Source: Xestospongia bergquistia (taxonomy: Eukaryota; Porifera; Demospongiae; Haplosclerida; Petrosiidae). From it: DNA of 64,000 nucleotides. Below, piece after piece: positions 10,888 to 23,231 of this stretch. A program made the translations under genes and the position numbers. The DNA lies in contig OZ014417.1 of assembly GCA_963965975.1 (NCBI GenBank), positions 1,655,821 to 1,719,820 of the forward strand, written 5' to 3'. The notes under the pieces are model-generated. The model was not told the origin of the DNA and ran no database searches. It worked only from the letters and a program-made list of their open reading frames with translations. How positions within the stretch are numbered: the first letter of the stretch is position 1; each line of letters opens with the position of its first letter.

Positions 10888-13116
10888 CTAATTTATCACT
10901 ATATATACATCATCATCTTCTTCTAGATCAGATATTTGTGCAATATCAGAGTATGCTATTGATAAATGATCAGTTGATAGTCTACTAGGTGTACAATAAC
11001 CTGACTCAATAGAACCTGCTAATGACTCTTGATAATCTACATCATGTAAAACAGCCATAGCTTCTCGAAGTAGTAATGCAATGTTATGATGACTTTGTTG
11101 ATGAGCTATATCTAGAGGTGAATGACCAAACATGTCTCTTATAAGTGGATCAGCACCACCTTCCAGTAGCTGTCTAACAATATTTTCATGTCCAAAATAA
11201 CTTGAGAAGTACAATGCTGTAGTACCAGTTAGAATTTGATAATTAATATTAACTTGCAATTGAGTCTTCAATAACTCTCTCACAACTTCATTATGTCCTC
11301 CAGCAGAAGCTATTAAAAGAGGTGTCCCCCCATTGGTCCTGACTAAGTTGGGATCAGCCCCTTTGTTAAGTAAGATAGAAGCAACAGAAGAGTGACCACT
11401 ATGGCTAGCATTATAAATAGCTGTCACTCCATTTTTGTCTTGGGTATTTATAAGAACATTCTTCTCTAGTAATAACTTAACAACATCACCATGACCATTT
11501 CTACTTGCTGCAATTAAAGGTGTCCAGCCATTGTTATTAGCTAGGTTAGAATCTGCACTGTTGTGAAGTAAGATAGAAACAACAGAAGAGTGACCATTCT
11601 CACTAGCCAAATAAGTAGCTGTTAGTCCATCTTCATCTTGCGTATTTATTGGAACATTCTTCTCTAATAATAATTCAACAATATCACCATGACCATTTAG
11701 ACTGGGTACCATAAGAGGTGTTGCACCTTCATTACTAGTTAAGTTATGGTCTGCTCCATTGGTAAGTAAGGTAGAAACAACAGAAGAGTGACCATTCGTG
11801 CTAGCCAAACAAATAGCTGTTAGTCCATCTTCATCTTGCGTATTTATTGGAACATTCTTCTCTAATAATAATTCAAAAATATCACCATGACCATTTAGAC
11901 TGGGTACCATAAGACGTGTTGTACCTTCATTACTAGTTAAGTTATGGTCTGCTCCATTGGTAAGTAAGGTAGAAACAACAGAAGAGTGACCATTCTCGCT
12001 AGCCAAACAAATAGCTGTTAGCCCATCTTCATCTTGGATATTTATTGGAACATTTTTCTCTAATAACAATTCAATAATATCATGATGACCATTTACACTG
12101 GCTACCATTAGAGGTGTTAGACCTTCATTACTAGCTAAGTTAGGATCTGTTCCATTGGTAAGTAAGATAGAAATGGCAGAAGAGTGACCATTATGGCTAG
12201 CCAAACCAATAGCTGTTAGTCCATTTTCATCTTGGGTATTTATTGGAACATTTTTCTCTAATAACAATTCAATAATATCACGATGACCATTTACGCTGGC
12301 TACCATAAGAGGTGTTGCACCTCCATTTCTAGCTAACTTAGGATCTGCTCCATTGGTAAGTAAGATAGAAATGACAGAAGAGTGACCATTATAGCTAGCC
12401 AAACCAATAGTTGTTAGTCCATCTTCATCTTGGGTATTTATTGGAACATTTTTCTCTAATAACAATTCAATAATATCATGATGACCATTTACACTGGCTA
12501 CCATAAGAGGTGTTGTACCTTTATTACTAGCTAAGTTAGGATCTGCTCCATTGTTAAGTAAGATAGAAACGACAGAAGGGTGACCATTATGGCTAGCCAA
12601 ATAAATAGCTGTTACTCCATTTCTGTCTCGGGTATTTATTGGAACATTCTTCTCTAGTAATAATTCAACGATATCACCATGACCATTTTTACTGGCTACC
12701 ATAAGAGGTGCTACACCATCTTTCTGAGCTAGGTTAGGATTTTCTCTATCGATAAGTAATGAGGAAACGACAAAAGAGTAACCATATTCACTAGCTAGGT
12801 ACAATGCAGTAGTACCATCTATACTTATCGTTTTAGATAAAGAGGATATTACTGTTTCATCAGACTGTGTTAGTAGGTTAGGATTATCACCTACTTCAAG
12901 AAGTAGAGATATTGCAGAAAGAGGACCATGAGATTGAACAGCTTTTAATAGAGCTGAGTCAAATGTCATATCATCTCGTGAGTCTTCATTGTTAAAGACT
13001 ACAATATTACCTACTGTTAGTAAGATGACTCCAATTGCTTTTATTTCTTCAATGTCAAATTTAGATCTTGTTATGACAAGAGCTATCTCTTGAGAAACAC
13101 TCCAGGTAACATGCAT
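10888..13116 (-). CDS. Gene D: ankyrin-array paralogue lacking its Death-domain half, 742 aa
   Basis: The frame begins at MHVTWSVSQE, which aligns with the middle of gene E (CVVWSVSEVIAF, about residue 305). About ten further codons upstream still resemble gene E (DIVVRKGS), but an in-frame TAA lies near 13150 and no homology is seen beyond about 13160. About 18 ankyrin repeats follow, alternating TAIYLAS/TAIGLAS and TPLMVAS types, then a C-terminal tail like that of B and E with an acidic LEEDDD stretch. The Death domain and most of the middle module are missing. It may be a 5'-truncated duplicate, or it may be expressed from a new upstream exon that I cannot identify. The ankyrin frame is intact over 2.2 kb, so truncation may be recent or the short form may be selected. 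Confidence 0.75.
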   Translation of the reverse strand: MHVTWSVSQEIALVITRSKFDIEEIKAIGVILLTVGNIVVFNNEDSRDDMTFDSALLKAVQSHGPLSAISLLLEVGDNPNLLTQSDETVISSLSKTISIDGTTALYLASEYGYSFVVSSLLIDRENPNLAQKDGVAPLMVASKNGHGDIVELLLEKNVPINTRDRNGVTAIYLASHNGHPSVVSILLNNGADPNLASNKGTTPLMVASVNGHHDIIELLLEKNVPINTQDEDGLTTIGLASYNGHSSVISILLTNGADPKLARNGGATPLMVASVNGHRDIIELLLEKNVPINTQDENGLTAIGLASHNGHSSAISILLTNGTDPNLASNEGLTPLMVASVNGHHDIIELLLEKNVPINIQDEDGLTAICLASENGHSSVVSTLLTNGADHNLTSNEGTTRLMVPSLNGHGDIFELLLEKNVPINTQDEDGLTAICLASTNGHSSVVSTLLTNGADHNLTSNEGATPLMVPSLNGHGDIVELLLEKNVPINTQDEDGLTATYLASENGHSSVVSILLHNSADSNLANNNGWTPLIAASRNGHGDVVKLLLEKNVLINTQDKNGVTAIYNASHSGHSSVASILLNKGADPNLVRTNGGTPLLIASAGGHNEVVRELLKTQLQVNINYQILTGTTALYFSSYFGHENIVRQLLEGGADPLIRDMFGHSPLDIAHQQSHHNIALLLREAMAVLHDVDYQESLAGSIESGYCTPSRLSTDHLSIAYSDIAQISDLEEDDDVYIVIN

Positions 13117-13150
13117 ACTGCCTTTTCTGACAACAATATCTTGAAGTTAA

Positions 13151-14200
13151 TATAAATCAATGTATTGTAAATAATTTATCACTAATATTTCCACTAAAGT
13201 AATTATTATTACTGCATGTAGTATCAATGTATCATGACAATCACACAATGTTATCATTGTCCTACACATATTGGTACTCCACCCTTGGTGACTGTGGCAA
13301 GTTAATCATGTCAAAATATGTTTCTTTAGAAATGTGATATTGTTTAGTATTGCTCTTATACAGTAGTTATTAATACTGTTCCTTGTAGGATTGACAAGAA
13401 TTTACCTGAGAATCAATGAGTAATGATGTATAATCATGTCAATGACCTTAATATGGTTGTCTTGGTAACCACTTACCTTTTATATCATAATTATGTAACA
13501 TGATATAGTTATACTATATGTTGTGTGGCGCTCATTAAAATTAACCCTTTGTTTGCTTCTATACTACGATTTGTTGTAAATGAGGGGTATGGGTTTCTGT
13601 CATAGTGATATGATTATCTAATATCAATATACTTTATAAGGGGGTTTATTTTAGACTCTAGCTATACAGTGAGAATTTGCATCTAATTGAACCATGGATA
13701 TGATTTTTTCAATTTTGAATTTGTTTAAAGTTGGAAGTGACTATACTTCCTTTATTCGGAGTTTAAAGAGTGTCCAGATATGACTTAAGATACAGGGTGC
13801 TGTATGACTATCCATTATACAATCTATCTGCAAGATATTTCTGACTTATAGTATAAATTAATGTATTGTAAATAATTTATCACCAGTAAAGTATTTATTA
13901 TTACAGTATGTGGTATCATGATAATCACACAATGTTATCATTGTCCTACACATATTGGTACTCCACCCTTGGTGACTGTGGCAAGTTAATCATGTCAAAA
14001 TATGTTTCTTTAGAAATGTGATATTGTTTAGTATTGCTCTTATACAGTAGTTATTAATACTGTTCCTTGTAGGATTGACAAGAATTTACCTGAGAATCAA
14101 TGAGTAATGATGTATAATCATGTCAATGACCTTAATATGGTTGTCTTGGTAACCACTTACCTTTTATATCATAATTATGTAACATGATATAGTTATACTA
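13151..14200. repeat. Tandem duplicate of about 0.35 kb at 13151-13510 and 13853-14200
   Basis: The block beginning near ATGTATTGTAAATAATTTATCAC and running through CCACCCTTGGTGACTGTGG to GTAACATGATATAGTTATACTA occurs twice, about 700 bp apart. The left copy starts exactly where gene D loses homology to its paralogues. The piece between the copies (about 13525-13720) recurs near 24597-24770 beside gene E's upstream satellite. No gene is supported in 13150-15430. Confidence 0.8.
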
Positions 14201-15431
14201 ATATGAATTGTTATGTAACACACAATCAAGCAAACAGTTTGGGTCTGTCGTTATAGCAACCTGATATTGAATAATGGATCAGGATACTCTGATTAATATT
14301 CACATTAGTCACTTCAATTAATATAATGAGGACTTGTAACATCATTGGATGATGGCAATATCAAGTGTTGTATGACATAATATTTGTTTGACTTGTGAGA
14401 GTTAATAACATGATGTGTTTATGCTTCTAATGTAGGTCAAGTTAATGGCATATTCTTACTATTATATGTAGTATATAATTTTGTATTTGTAACTTTAAGA
14501 ATCTGTATCATGTATGTGTATTAATAATAATAATTATTACTATAATCACACTTATAATATGTACTATATGTACTACAATCCTTTCTTAGTATTTATGTAC
14601 AGTATATCTATGGCAATAGTGAATTAAGAACTTGAGAGCACAGTGAATAGTAGTCATTTTTCTATTTTTAACATGAACATTTATCACAATTCAATTCAAC
14701 TTATTTGCTTTAACATCTTTAAACAGAACATTTACATCATGAGGGTGGGTGCATAGGTTGTTGAGATGATACATCTTAGGTCATGATTGAAATACTATTT
14801 CATTTTTAACATAACATATAATGACATTATTAACATGAACAGACTTCTATTGTAGTACATACAATGAAGTGACTTTAGTCTGTTTGACTCTGTCAGATGT
14901 TATGAACAATGCTATTATGACTCTATTAGTTATTAGTATTGTTTAGTTCTTTATTATCTATACATAAAATGTCCACATAAGGAGAGATGTTTCTTGCAAA
15001 GTGAGTGAGTCTTTATAAATCTGGGTATTAATATTTATTATGTTGATTAAAATAATTCAATTAAAATGAGAATTTGAAATTATTAATTAAAAAGGTTGCA
15101 ATAATTAATAAGTAATTAATAATAACATTTCTATTTACACAATAAAGATTGCTTCAAGTGGTAAAATGTTTAGGGATAATATAATATATTGAATAATTTT
15201 TATACATCATAATAAAAATATATAAGTTTATTTAACTTTAAATGCCAAACAATTAAGTGTTAAAGTGGATTACCAAAATAGAATTCTTCTAAAATGATTG
15301 AATCGTTAAGTCATTATGTCTGAGCCTCTTAACAATATGTCTCTTCTCTTATTGGAATTGGATTCTATACAATTAATAGAAAAGAAAGTAATAATTTAGT
15401 TGATATTATATTTTGGTATTAAAGTTTAACT

Positions 15432-17023
15432 TTAATTACCTGATATGGTAAAACAATTATCCCATTCTTGTTTAGAGATTGAGTTATTGCTCTTAGAGAC
15501 AAACAGTTGTTCAACTTGAACTTGAAAAGATTTTGTTCCTATCAAGTTATATATTTCAGTTAGAAGATCAGAGTGTTGTAATTTTCCATCATTGTTCAAA
15601 TCATAGTATTTGAACTTCCATCTCCTAATAGAAGACAGCACCATCAGGTGAATATTAGGAAACAGATCTTCTCTTGAAAGTTTTAACTTATACTCTGTGC
15701 AATCTAAAGTGATGAAACAAACTCTTATGAATATTAATAATCTGATTGACAATATAATATGTATTACATAATACAGTCAGAGTTAATTAACTATGGTATG
15801 AATGATGAAATGAAGTTTATGAGTGTTTTGCTTACTTTGACTGTTTCCATTGTGTCTCACAACAATATTTGTCATATTGATACAGTTTTGTTTCTTTAAT
15901 TCACACTGGTTTGAGTAAGTCTTGTCATCAGAGCTACAAATTTTTTGTGATTCTGAAGGACATTTATAATAACAACTAAGGGAGAAGAAAGAGATACACT
16001 CTGTATAATGATTAGAGTTAGAAATAAATATGGTTGTGTCCTATGTTTTATTACACACGTAGCTTACCTGTTTCTGACACAGCGTCCATCAACACATTCA
16101 TAGCTAATAGTATAATTTGGTTCACAATAATCTTTAAAAAGAAAAAAAATAATCAAATGACATATATTATTTGGTGTCTTTCAATGTATGGCTTAAGAAT
16201 GACTGTAGTTTAGTGGATTTCAGTTATACCATAAACTTAAATTGGGTGTAACATTGTAGATGGAAAAGCTTTTGTGAGTCAGACTAAACCTTTTCATGGT
16301 TCTTTGTAGTCTTGATACCAGATGCTTTGGTAGGGGGAGGAAATATCTGAAGAAAATGCTACAACTTCTGATCGTAGTCCAAAGATTTCAGTGTGCCAAT
16401 TAGATTGTTTATGTCTTAACGACATTGTCCTCAGAAATGTTAATTATAGACATATGTACAAATATGTGCTTACCAATTAAGAAGAGATATAAGAAAGACT
16501 ATATATAGCTAGTTATTAACTAATAATTAGACAAATTGGGACTATAGCAATCTTAATGACAAATAAAACCTGGTTATTAGGCAGTTTATACTAAGAAATG
16601 ATGTTTTTTTATACATCTTTACACAACATTTAGAAATACTTGTGCTATAATATTGTCTTCCATTACTGTTGACATTCTTCACTAGTGTGATAATGCCACA
16701 CCCACATATTTTAAATAACATACTAACTTTATTAGGTTATTAATTAACTAATTACTTCAGGCTTTGATGTATACATGCAATCAGACCTTTCCTCTCTAGC
16801 CAAAGAACCGGCAACACCAAACTGACTAGGTTCTTACCAACTGTCTCTTCTAAATCTATCTCACTTTTATTTCTAACTGGTATTTTGTGTTTTTTTTTAT
16901 ATCTACAAACTTACCTATAAAAGTAGTGTCATTGATGTTTATCAGACCAGCTGCATTAATTAGTGATAAAAATGTTAGTCCTGCTAACAAAATGACATGA
17001 GATTTCTCTCCAAACATTGTCAT
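15432..17023 (-). CDS. SPARC/follistatin-like secreted protein, 194 aa, 4 exons
   Basis: Exons (3'-5' on the plus strand): 15432-15703, 15836-15975, 16068-16131, 16915-17023; all introns are GT-AG and phases close. Residues 1-25 form a signal peptide (MTMFGEKSHVILLAGLTFLS). A short cysteine-bearing follistatin-type piece (DYCEPN...ECVDGRC) is followed by a Kazal-like domain (CYYKCP...ICSSDDKTYSNQCEL...C). The last exon encodes the helical extracellular calcium-binding domain typical of SPARC, SMOC and FSTL1, with the EF-hand loop DLNNDGKLQHSD and a closing W-DNC. An extracellular matrix-associated or secreted calcium-binding role follows from the family. It is much shorter than SPARC or FSTL1. 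A further 3' exon is possible because TCAGGTAATTAA also reads as a donor, but the in-frame stop is immediate. Confidence 0.82.
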
Positions 17024-20000
17024 TTAGTATTGAGAATAAATTCCCTGAAATTGAAAGAACAAAAATAATAACAGGACTCAGTACTAGCTTTCACTAATTA
17101 GAAAAAATAAAGGAGTTCTCAAAAGTAGAGTAATTACTTGCAACAATAAAACGACAACTATTACGTTACAACAATAGCTCAAGTCTTTAGGACATGAAGA
17201 CATGACTTAAACATAATTAAGACTGACCTCAGTTATTTTCCACAAATGATGAAATACACTTCTTGATTAAGTGGGACTCACTAGTATATCTACAAATCAC
17301 TTTCGAATGCAAACTGTGACTTTTAGCCATTCTTATATACTAACTGATCTGGAAGAAGCTCGAGTTCAATATTGTTATGGCTTAGGGGCGTGGCAAGTTA
17401 TAATTACACCACAATCCCATCCTCAATCCTTGAGAGTAGTCGATGTATGGTTCTTTCTTTGTGTCTTAGTGCCACTAAAGTCATTTATCACGGTATTTTC
17501 AGGATAAGGTCAGCTATGTTACTGTAGATTTGTAATTATGATAGATATCCTCAAATCTAATTTTTCACTTGAAACCTACCTTGTTGTATTAATAGCAGTA
17601 AAGAGCTCTTCATATTAACAATTGTTAGTTGGTAATTGATGTGTTTGCAATAAATTAATGTATTAATCATATGGCATTCTCCTTAAAAGTCATTATATCA
17701 AATTAATGACGAGAAACACAAAATCTTGTAAAATATTTGAAATAATTATAGTTAAATAAAATTAAGATAATAGAATATTGAAGTTTATGATTATTTTAAT
17801 GATTTTTATTGTCATAGCTGTGGTTAGGTGGGTGTGTATGTACATGGTAAAAATAACTAGGAAATAATTTGTATCATTGTTTGTTTTGTTTTAACAACAA
17901 TGTTTGTTATATTTAGACATATTTAAAAATGGATTCTACCAAACAAGTCCATCATTTGTTTATTGATTACTTCTATGTACGTTTATATCATCTTATACCA
18001 TTATAAAAATTAATGCTCTTGTTCACAAATGCTGACATGGTATGTGAATCACACACACACACACACACACAAATAATGTCCTACATTGAAATTTAATTAA
18101 TAATATCTAATATGAATACCAGTAATTATTGTCCAAATATTTTACTTAGAGACAATTAAACATAAAGTCTGAAATGTCTTATCATAACTATTACCTCTCT
18201 GCTTAAGCCTTTTCAACTACAATTGCTATGTAGAAGACCTATTATATATGTAGTGGTAGTCTTGTGTGTTAAATATATATAGTTACATGTATCCAGTGTT
18301 GTTGTGTCATAACAATGTACTCCACAGTTTCTATGTAGGAGACCTGTACCTAGCCATTGTGTAGTAATATGATAGCATACCAATTCCTCATGAATAATAT
18401 GAGAATTGCATTGTCATAGTGATGTAATTATGGTAAGCAGTCCATAGTTTCATGAAGGAGTAAGAAGTGTACACTTAAACTTTCAGATATGGTCATGAGC
18501 AAATTACTATGGTTTGTCTAATGTTACAATGGCTTTTATTGACAGTTGCATCCCCGTTCCTCCTTTGTGAGACAATAAGCTCCCTTTATGGTAATGTCTG
18601 TTATAAGGAATTAAATGGACATCATCATGCTACAATAATAATGAATACTAATTGCTTCTAAAAAATTCACGGGTACATGTTCATGCATGCCCGAAAATAG
18701 AAGAATCAGGAAAACATTTGACAATATGGAATTCAGTGAGTTTGACATATATGGTCAAATGTTTCCACTATATCATTTATGATATGTAATTTTCAGCTAT
18801 TTAGTTTAATGTTATATAATGACTTAACAGTTAGACTAAATGGCTTTGTGTTGTGCCAATATTGTAATATATGTCTGGCTATATGAATTATAGTCTTTAG
18901 GGACAAGCACATTATTATTATGTCATTATGTCAACAATTTTGCAGCTGGTCTCCCACACTACAACTTGTAGTAGTTCAATGTTATTTGATATGTCTTAGT
19001 ATGTTAACAATTTTGTAATAATAATTGTTTTTATGCATATATGATACTCTAGATCTGCTGTTATTTATAGCACTTTTTCCCTTATATGGATAGATGCATG
19101 ACAAATTTAAAATAACATCATACATTTTTACTTATTACTTAAATGGTATAAAAGATATAACATTACTGATCACTATGGTTACATAGAAGTTATCAGCATT
19201 TATCCTTTCAACAAGTTAATATTCTTGATTTTATTTGTCCTCTAGGTATACCGTAACTTGTCCCTGTGATAATTTCTAGACTGTCAATGAACAATGGAAG
19301 ACCCCTCCCATTTTTCAAACCAAGTTATAATGCATAAATTGTCATATGATTATCATGTGATTTGTTATTCAATAGGATATGTAATTTGGACTTTGCAAGT
19401 GACTTTACTTTCTTGTTCAGGATGTAGGAGTTACCAGCTGTAACATAAGTTAGCAGATACCATGATCATCCACTTATGTTCACTATCAATCCATTTTAGA
19501 GTAATAATTAATTTTGTCTATCTTTCAGTTCATAACAATTTTTATTAGATGATTCTTTACTGTTTGACATTCTTCACTAGTGTGATAATGCCACACCCAC
19601 ATATTTTAAATAACATAATAACTTCATTAGGTTATTAATTACATTCAGGCAGAATAGGTTTGATGTATCAGACTTTTCCTCTCTAACCAAAGAGGCAGCA
19701 ACACCAAACTTGACTAGGTTCTTAGCCAGGGGCCTACCTGAAAAAAATTGATGATGGTAGGGCCCCAGACGTAGGCGTGGTTATCAAAACGTGTTAATGG
19801 TTATTACACTATAGATAATTAGTTATGAATAGTTGTGACTTTGAAGTTACCAAATGAAACTTATGTGACAATACTGTAGTGGATAAACTTCAAATATATT
19901 TATAATAGGAAGTATTATAATATAATCACTAACAATGTATAAAATCTATAATATTGTATACTATATCAGATATTATTTTTACAAACATGTACAAATCAAC

Positions 20001-20297
20001 ATAATATTAAAGTTAATGTTTAGACTCTGTGTATCCCACAACTTTTATCACAGATGAATTTGTCTCTGAAAAAAGAAAAAAATACATATAGTAATTATGG
20101 GGTTAATTATTTTCATAATGATGATATATATTCCTTTGCTAAATGCTTAATAAAGGAAACATTAGTAACTAATAACAACAACAACAATAATAATAACAAT
20201 AGTAGTAGTAGTAACTTATAGTGTTCTATTTGTCATTATATAAATGTTCTTATTATTATTTAGTCAAATCTTACCTGTTGTATACAATTATTTGTCT
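17024..20297. other. Intergenic region without a supported gene
   Basis: No convincing exon is seen on either strand. It contains a (CA)n tract at 18051-18070. It also contains a diverged repeat at about 19563-19735 that matches 16671-16840 inside the first intron of the SPARC-like gene (shared GACATTCTTCACTAGTGTGA and GGTTATTAATTA). The part at 19860-20150 is a decayed copy of the 3' flank of genes B and D. Confidence 0.7.
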
Positions 20298-23210
20298 TTA
20301 TATCAAATCATCTTCTAAATCAGAGAGTTGTGCAATATCAGAGTCTTCAGTTGATAATCCACTAGTTGCATACCCTGACTCAACAGAGCCCGCTAATGAC
20401 TCTTGATCATCATTATGGAAACCACTCACCATAGCTTCTTGGAGGAGTGACACAACACTGCGATGACTTTCTTGATGAGCAATATCTTGAGGTGTCATGC
20501 CAAACATGTCTTTTATAAGTGGATTAGCACCACCATCTAATAGTTGTCTAACAATATCCTCATATCCATATTGACTGGAAAGATGTAATGCTGTAGTACC
20601 AGTAGGAGTTTGATGATTGATATTAACTTGAGTCTTCAATATCTCTCTCACAACTTCATTATGTCCTGCAGCAGAAGCTATTAAAAGAGGTGTCCAACCA
20701 TTGGTCCTGGCTAGGTTAGGATCTGCTCCATTGCGAAGTAAGATAGAAATGACAGAAGAGTGACCATTATGGCTAGCCATATAAATAGCTGTTGTTCCAC
20801 TTTTGTCTTGAGTATTTATTGGAACATCCTTCTCTAGCAATAATTCAACAATATCACCATGACCATTTTCACTGGCTACCATAAGAGGTGTTGTACCTTC
20901 ATTACTAGCTAAGTTAGGATCTGCTCCATTGTTAAGTAAGACAGAAACAACAGAAGAGTGACCATTATAGCTAGCCAAATAAATAGCTGTTACTCCATTT
21001 TTGGCTTGGGTATTTATTGGAACATTCTTCTCTAATAATAATTTAACAATATCACCATGACCATTTTGACTGGCTACCATAAGAGGTGTTGCACCTTCAT
21101 TACTAGCAAAGTTAGGATTTGCTCCATTGTTAAGTAAGATAGAAACAACAGAAGAGTGACCATTCTGGCTAGCCATATAAATAGCTGTTTCTCCAGTTTT
21201 GGCTTGGGTATTCATTGGAACATTCTTCTCTAGCAATAATTCAACGATATCACCATGACCATTTTGACTGGCTACCATAAGAGGTGTTGCACCATCATTA
21301 TCAGCTAGGTTAGGGTCTGCTCCATTGCTAACTAAAATAGAAATGACAGAAGAGTGACCATTTTGGCTAGCAAAGTAAATGGCTGTTGCTCCATTTTTGT
21401 CTTGCGTATTTATTGGAACATTCTTCTCTAGTAATAATTCAACGATGTCACCATGACCATTTTCACTGGCTACCATAAGAGGTGTTGCACCATCATTATC
21501 AGCTAGGTTAGGGTCTGCTCCATTGCTAAGTAAAATAGAAATGACAGAAGAGCGACCATTCTGGCTAGCAAAGTAAATGGCTGTTGCTCCATTTTTGTAT
21601 TGTGTATTTATTGGAACATTCTTCTCTAGTAATAATTCAACGATGTCACCATGACCATTTTCACTGGCTACCATAAGAGGTGTTGTACTTTCATTACTAG
21701 CTAAGTTAGGGTCTGCTCCATTGCTAACTAATATAGAAATGACAGAAGAGTGACCATTCTGGCTAGCAAAGTAAATGGCTGTTGCTCCACTTTTGTCTTG
21801 TGTATTTATTGGAACATTCTTCTCTAGTAATAATTCAACGATGTCACCATGACCATTTTCACTGGCTACCATAAGAGGTGTTACACCATCTTTCTGAGCT
21901 AGGTTAGGATTTGCTCCATTACTAATTAATAAGGATACAACAAAAAAGTAACCATATTCACTAGCTATATACAATGCAGTAGTACCATCAATACTTTTCA
22001 TTTTAGATACAGTAGATATTATTGTTTCTCCAGACTGTATTAGTAGGTTAGGATTACTACCTACTTCAAGAAGAAGAGATATAGCAGTAAGAGGACCATC
22101 AGACTGAACTTCTTTCAACAGAGCTGAGTCAAGGGTCAAGTCATCTTGTAAATTTTCATTGTTAAAGACTACAATGGTTCCTACTGTTAGTGAGATAACT
22201 CCAATTGCCTTTAACATTTCATTTTCAAGTCTAGACAATCTCACTGTGAGAATGAAGAAAGCTATGACTTCAGAAACACTCCACACAACACACATACAAC
22301 CTTTTTTGACAGAAATAACATAAAGATAATCTGCATATTCTTCAAAAAGGAGCTTTACCAGAAACTCAAAATGTTCTAATGTAACATCTAGCCACATTTC
22401 GTTAACTTTCAATACAACCTTGACTTTAGTTGTTATATTTGGTTTTATGTTATCGATAAGGTCTTTTATTTTTGAGGACCCTTTAAATGAAGCTAAATCA
22501 ACTAGATATTCCTGCACTTTACTGGGCAAGTCAGTGTCTGAAAGAAAATCTTCAACTATTGTTTTGAGAGGTTTACATTTGAGGTAATGCCACTGGTCAC
22601 CTAATATAGTGAACAGCATGTTGTATGTGATTTGAGCATCAGGTAGATCTGGTAATGGTATTGGACTATTCTTCTGTCGTATTTTTAAGTATTGATAAAA
22701 TGGTAAACACTTCATTGGTCTTTCTTGAAAGTATTCAAGTGTATCCGCAACTAACAAAGCAAACCTACGTTCAAAGGCAGTGATTTTTTCCACTATGTCC
22801 TCCTCTATCACAAACTTAGCTGACAGTTGGTCATCAATTAAACCATTAGAATTTTCATGTTGTGAAGTGGATGGTTGGTCATCAATTAAACCACTAGAAT
22901 TTTCATGTTGTGAAGTGGATAGTAGAATAGTAGCATACTTTGTTCTTATATCCTCAGCAACTCTAGGGTTCACTTTTTCTACTGCATCAGCTACAGTATG
23001 CCATGAATGTACAGTATTGGTTTGATCTAGCCATTTTTGTAGACAATGCATTTTGAAGTCCCAAATACCTCCATGTGGATTATGAACTTTAGCATCCTGA
23101 ATAACATGATAAGGTAAATTGAGATATAGTGCTAGTTTTTCCCATTCATATATTTCTTCCAGTTCACAACATAAAAGATTAACAGTAGGTGGACTGATAT
23201 TATCAGACAT
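20298..23210 (-). CDS. Gene E: Death domain / ankyrin-array protein, 970 aa
   Basis: Single exon. The start is taken at the conserved ATG of MSDNISPP; the frame is open a few codons further upstream but without an ATG. Residues 1-95 are the Death-domain-like module. A linker follows with the direct repeat STSQHENS-GLIDDQ twice. Residues about 140-375 are the unrecognised middle module, which ends in two beta-rich stretches (CVVWSVSEV and GVISLTVGTIVVFNNE). Residues about 405-935 hold about 16 ankyrin repeats with the same two-type alternation as B but with normal divergence. The C-terminal tail is acidic (LSDLEDDL). As the most complete and least homogenised family member, it is the best reference for the architecture. 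Function as a protein-binding adaptor is inferred. Confidence 0.9.
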   Translation of the reverse strand: MSDNISPPTVNLLCCELEEIYEWEKLALYLNLPYHVIQDAKVHNPHGGIWDFKMHCLQKWLDQTNTVHSWHTVADAVEKVNPRVAEDIRTKYATILLSTSQHENSSGLIDDQPSTSQHENSNGLIDDQLSAKFVIEEDIVEKITAFERRFALLVADTLEYFQERPMKCLPFYQYLKIRQKNSPIPLPDLPDAQITYNMLFTILGDQWHYLKCKPLKTIVEDFLSDTDLPSKVQEYLVDLASFKGSSKIKDLIDNIKPNITTKVKVVLKVNEMWLDVTLEHFEFLVKLLFEEYADYLYVISVKKGCMCVVWSVSEVIAFFILTVRLSRLENEMLKAIGVISLTVGTIVVFNNENLQDDLTLDSALLKEVQSDGPLTAISLLLEVGSNPNLLIQSGETIISTVSKMKSIDGTTALYIASEYGYFFVVSLLISNGANPNLAQKDGVTPLMVASENGHGDIVELLLEKNVPINTQDKSGATAIYFASQNGHSSVISILVSNGADPNLASNESTTPLMVASENGHGDIVELLLEKNVPINTQYKNGATAIYFASQNGRSSVISILLSNGADPNLADNDGATPLMVASENGHGDIVELLLEKNVPINTQDKNGATAIYFASQNGHSSVISILVSNGADPNLADNDGATPLMVASQNGHGDIVELLLEKNVPMNTQAKTGETAIYMASQNGHSSVVSILLNNGANPNFASNEGATPLMVASQNGHGDIVKLLLEKNVPINTQAKNGVTAIYLASYNGHSSVVSVLLNNGADPNLASNEGTTPLMVASENGHGDIVELLLEKDVPINTQDKSGTTAIYMASHNGHSSVISILLRNGADPNLARTNGWTPLLIASAAGHNEVVREILKTQVNINHQTPTGTTALHLSSQYGYEDIVRQLLDGGANPLIKDMFGMTPQDIAHQESHRSVVSLLQEAMVSGFHNDDQESLAGSVESGYATSGLSTEDSDIAQLSDLEDDLI

Positions 23211-23231
23211 TGTGAACTGTAACAAATACTA

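Noticed and set aside
17271-17507. 78-codon plus-strand frame upstream of the SPARC-like gene
   Set aside because: No similarity, no splice context and no conserved start.
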